Source of the DNA: Streptomyces sp. CB02056
GTDB taxonomy: Bacteria; Actinomycetota; Actinomycetes; Streptomycetales; Streptomycetaceae
Reading direction: 5' to 3'
Length of the DNA: 58,042 bases
Assembly: GCF_001905545.1 (NCBI RefSeq)
Contig: NZ_LIPD01000003.1
Location: forward strand, 225,058-283,099
Positions 55,273 through 58,042 of this stretch are shown one piece after another. A model generated the notes under the pieces. It saw only the letters and a program-made list of their open reading frames with translations, did no database searches and was not told where the DNA came from. The position numbers and the translations under genes are program-made. Numbering within the stretch: position 1 is the first letter of the stretch; each line of letters starts with the position of its first letter.

Positions 55273-55351
55273 GTGGGCCGGCGGAGCAGAACAGACCCCC
55301 CTTTACTCGGATCGTCCGGCACGTTCCTGCCGGTGAAGGAGACAAACAACC

Positions 55352-56443
<1,092 letters not shown>

Positions 56444-56480
56444 CGCGACCCCGCGCGACGGCCGCGACCAGCGCGGCACC

Positions 56481-56517
56481 CGGAGCCCGTCGGACCCTCG
56501 TGGTCCGGCGGGCTCCG
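56481..56517 (+). terminator. Terminator of msiK
   Basis: CGGAGCCCGTCGGACC (56481-56496) pairs with GGTCCGGCGGGCTCCG (56502-56517), one mismatch, loop CTCGT; 38 bp after the stop. Confidence 0.88.
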
Positions 56518-56651
56518 TCCGTATCCCCGCCCCTTCGACCCCGTCCGGACGCCCCCGCGTCAACACGGCAAGGGGACAAACCCGGACACCGTGTCACTCG
56601 ATGGGGTAACGGAGGGCGATCCGGCCCGTACCCACCGCTACTCTCCTGAGG

Positions 56652-57107
56652 GTGAAGCAGCTGTTGCGCCGTATCGGCCAGACCGTCGCCCTGACCCTGC
56701 CGGTCGTCCTGGTGACCACCGGCACCCTCGCCGTGACCAGGGTCCCGTGGGCCCCGCCGACCGGGCTCGACCAGCAGGTCGTGGCGGCGTCCAGCGGCGA
56801 CGGCGCCGGGATCGGACGCTCCAACAACGCGGCCGGCGCCGTGGCCAAGGCCTCGGACGGGCTCGCCCCGCAGGAGTCGCTGCGGGTGGTGCTGCTGGAC
56901 GAGCTGCGGGCGAAGAACCCCTCCGCCGCGCTGGACCTGCTGGAGCGCTCGATGCGCGAGCAGCCCTCGCTGACGCCGTACTGCACCTCGCTGGCCACCG
57001 AGTTGGGCAAGGCCGCGGTGCGCAAGTACCAGGGCGACGTCCAGCGGGCCCGCACCTTCGCCCGCCCGGTCTGCGACGGCGCGTTCGCGGCCGGCGTCGT
57101 CGGCTGA
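56652..57107 (+). CDS. Small secreted or membrane-anchored protein of unknown function
   Basis: 151 residues from GTG; -10 TACTCT at 56639-56644 (7 nt, leaderless). N-terminal signal/anchor MKQLLRRIGQTVALTLPVVLVTTGTLAV. Short linker, then a helical domain (about 70-150): QESLRVVLLDELRAKNPSAALDLLERSM, QPSLTPYCTSLATELGKAAVRKY, RARTFARPVCDGAF. Two Cys may form a disulfide. The Ser-Thr-x-Tyr-Cys region is typical of a conserved streptomycete hypothetical next to msiK (remembered). Unlinked transcriptionally to msiK because of the terminator and its own promoter. Confidence 0.7.
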   Translation: MKQLLRRIGQTVALTLPVVLVTTGTLAVTRVPWAPPTGLDQQVVAASSGDGAGIGRSNNAAGAVAKASDGLAPQESLRVVLLDELRAKNPSAALDLLERSMREQPSLTPYCTSLATELGKAAVRKYQGDVQRARTFARPVCDGAFAAGVVG

Positions 57108-57155
57108 GGCGGCCGGGAACGCAAGGGAAGGCAAGGGGGCCGAGGCAGGCCCCCG

Positions 57156-57183
57156 AGGCGGCGGACGCCCCCGTCCGCCGCCT
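57156..57183 (+). terminator. Terminator overlapping the next promoter
   Basis: Perfect 12-bp stem AGGCGGCGGACG (57156-57167) / CGTCCGCCGCCT (57172-57183) with CCCC loop, followed directly by TATTGTT. The T-rich tail doubles as the -10 (TATTGT, 57184-57189) of the next, leaderless gene. Confidence 0.8.
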
Positions 57184-57195
57184 TATTGTTCAGGC

Positions 57196-57996
57196 ATGAC
57201 CGCTGACTCCGGCCCCACCGCCGACCTCCCGTCCGCCCGGCCTCCGCAGCCCCACCCGCCGCGGCCGACCACGACGCCCGTCACCCAGGCCGTCATCCTG
57301 GCCGGCGGCCAGGGCTCCCGGCTGCGCCCCTACACGGACGACCGCCCGAAGCCGCTGGTCGAGATCCCCGGGACGGGCACGCCGATCCTCGGCCACCAGC
57401 TGGCCTGGCTGGCCGAGGAGGGCGTCACCGACGTCGTGGTCTCCTGCGGGCACCTCGCCGACGTGCTGGAGGAGTGGCTGGACAAGGCGGACCTGCCGCT
57501 GCGGGTGCGCACGGTGGTCGAGGCGGAGCCGCTCGGGCGCGGCGGCGGGCTCAAGTACGCGGCGAAGGCGCTGCCCCGCCCGGACGAGCCCTGGTACGCC
57601 ACCAACGGCGACATCTGGACCCGGTTCAGCCTGCGCGAGATGGCCGCCTTCCACCACGAGCGGGACGCCGTCGCGACGCTCGCGCTGGCCCGGCCGCGGA
57701 TCCCCTGGGGCGCGGTGGAGACCGACCAGTTCGGCAACGTGCTGGACTTCATCGAGGCGCCGCCCTCGCCCTTCCTGATCAACGCCGGCCTGTACGTGTT
57801 CAGCCCCGAGTTCGCCGAGCTGCTGCCGGACGTGGGCGACCACGAGCGCACCACCTTCCCCCAGCTCGCCCGCGGCAAGCGGCTGGCGGGCTACCAGCTG
57901 CCGCAGGGCGTGTACTGGCGGGCCATCGACACCGCCAAGGACCTCACCGAGGCGGCCAAGGAGCTCGCCTCCGGCGCCGGCCGGTCCCCCAGGTAA
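57196..57996 (+). CDS. Nucleotidyltransferase (sugar-1-phosphate NTP transferase) family protein
   Basis: 266 residues from ATG; -10 TATTGT at 57184-57189 (6 nt, leaderless). After a Pro-rich N-terminal tail (1-28) comes the nucleotide motif QAVILAGGQGSRLRPYTDDRPKPLVEI, then EPLGRGGGLKYAAKAL, WYATNGDIWTRF (metal-binding Asp) and INAGLYVFSPEF, ending with YWRAIDTAKDL. This is a mannose-1-phosphate guanylyltransferase/glucose-1-phosphate nucleotidyltransferase-type GT-A fold without the C-terminal left-handed helix, so a short-form enzyme like the HddC/RmlA-like NTP_transferase group. Sugar and nucleotide unknown. Confidence 0.87.
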   Translation: MTADSGPTADLPSARPPQPHPPRPTTTPVTQAVILAGGQGSRLRPYTDDRPKPLVEIPGTGTPILGHQLAWLAEEGVTDVVVSCGHLADVLEEWLDKADLPLRVRTVVEAEPLGRGGGLKYAAKALPRPDEPWYATNGDIWTRFSLREMAAFHHERDAVATLALARPRIPWGAVETDQFGNVLDFIEAPPSPFLINAGLYVFSPEFAELLPDVGDHERTTFPQLARGKRLAGYQLPQGVYWRAIDTAKDLTEAAKELASGAGRSPR

Positions 57997-58042
57997 CCAG
58001 CGGGCCGCGAGCCGTACGGCCGCCCTCGTGACGGCGGTCGGC

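Overview
The window is very GC-rich with strong third-position GC bias. Genes start with ATG, GTG or TTG, and many have a -10 hexamer only 6-9 nt before the start codon (leaderless mRNAs). Lsr2, ClpC with a ClgR-type operator, DisA/RadA, MsiK, an EshA-type shell protein and a SigE-family sigma factor together point to a chromosomal core segment of a Streptomycetaceae actinomycete (Streptomyces or Kitasatospora). No CRISPR array, rRNA or complete mobile element was seen. All statements rest on reading the sequence and remembered family knowledge; no database search was run.

Layout. 1-3.6 kb: tail of an IS256-type transposase, then a WXG-like protein and a large polymorphic-toxin-like protein with a papain-fold (Tox-PL-like) C-terminus. 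3.8-9.1 kb: DUF3109-like protein, a MidA/NDUFAF7-type methyltransferase overlapping a stand-alone nuoD, and a NarL-type two-component pair. 9.1-15.0 kb: cofactor operon (DUF2520 dehydrogenase, panC, panD, nadB, nadC, coaX) joining pantothenate/CoA and NAD synthesis. 15.0-23.9 kb: SigE-family sigma factor with membrane partner, lysS plus a 39-aa membrane protein, BlaI-like regulator, ArgA-like acetyltransferase, lsr2, clpC. 24.2-31.8 kb: secreted M6 protease, threonine-aldolase-like enzyme, M23 peptidase, TetR regulator with divergent MFS exporter. 31.8-38.9 kb: mutY, a secreted protein, radA-disA, and a sigma-like/zinc-finger/TM/BACON fusion protein.

39.3-49.8 kb is more accessory: a DUF1254 protein, an epimerase, a family 2B encapsulin operon (EshA shell with cyclic-nucleotide-binding domain plus polyprenyl transferase cargo), an ATP-grasp enzyme, an alkyltransferase, an MFS transporter, and a recombinase-like protein lacking catalytic residues that lies beside three copies of an ATTTACTGCGG motif. 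50.1-54.4 kb is a five-gene run: secreted membrane-anchored protein, sortase, CseA-like sensor accessory, CseB-like regulator, CseC-like kinase. 54.4-55.1 kb is the scar of an integrative element at a tRNA-Thr(TGT) gene. The end carries msiK with a DasR-like operator, a small secreted protein and a sugar-phosphate nucleotidyltransferase.

The most rewarding leads are the encapsulin/polyprenyl transferase pair with its open, disordered upstream reading frame; the dead recombinase with its repeats; the 4-nt overlap between a MidA methyltransferase and its likely substrate NuoD; the decayed tRNA-Thr attachment site; and the sortase operon driven by a CseABC-like signalling system.
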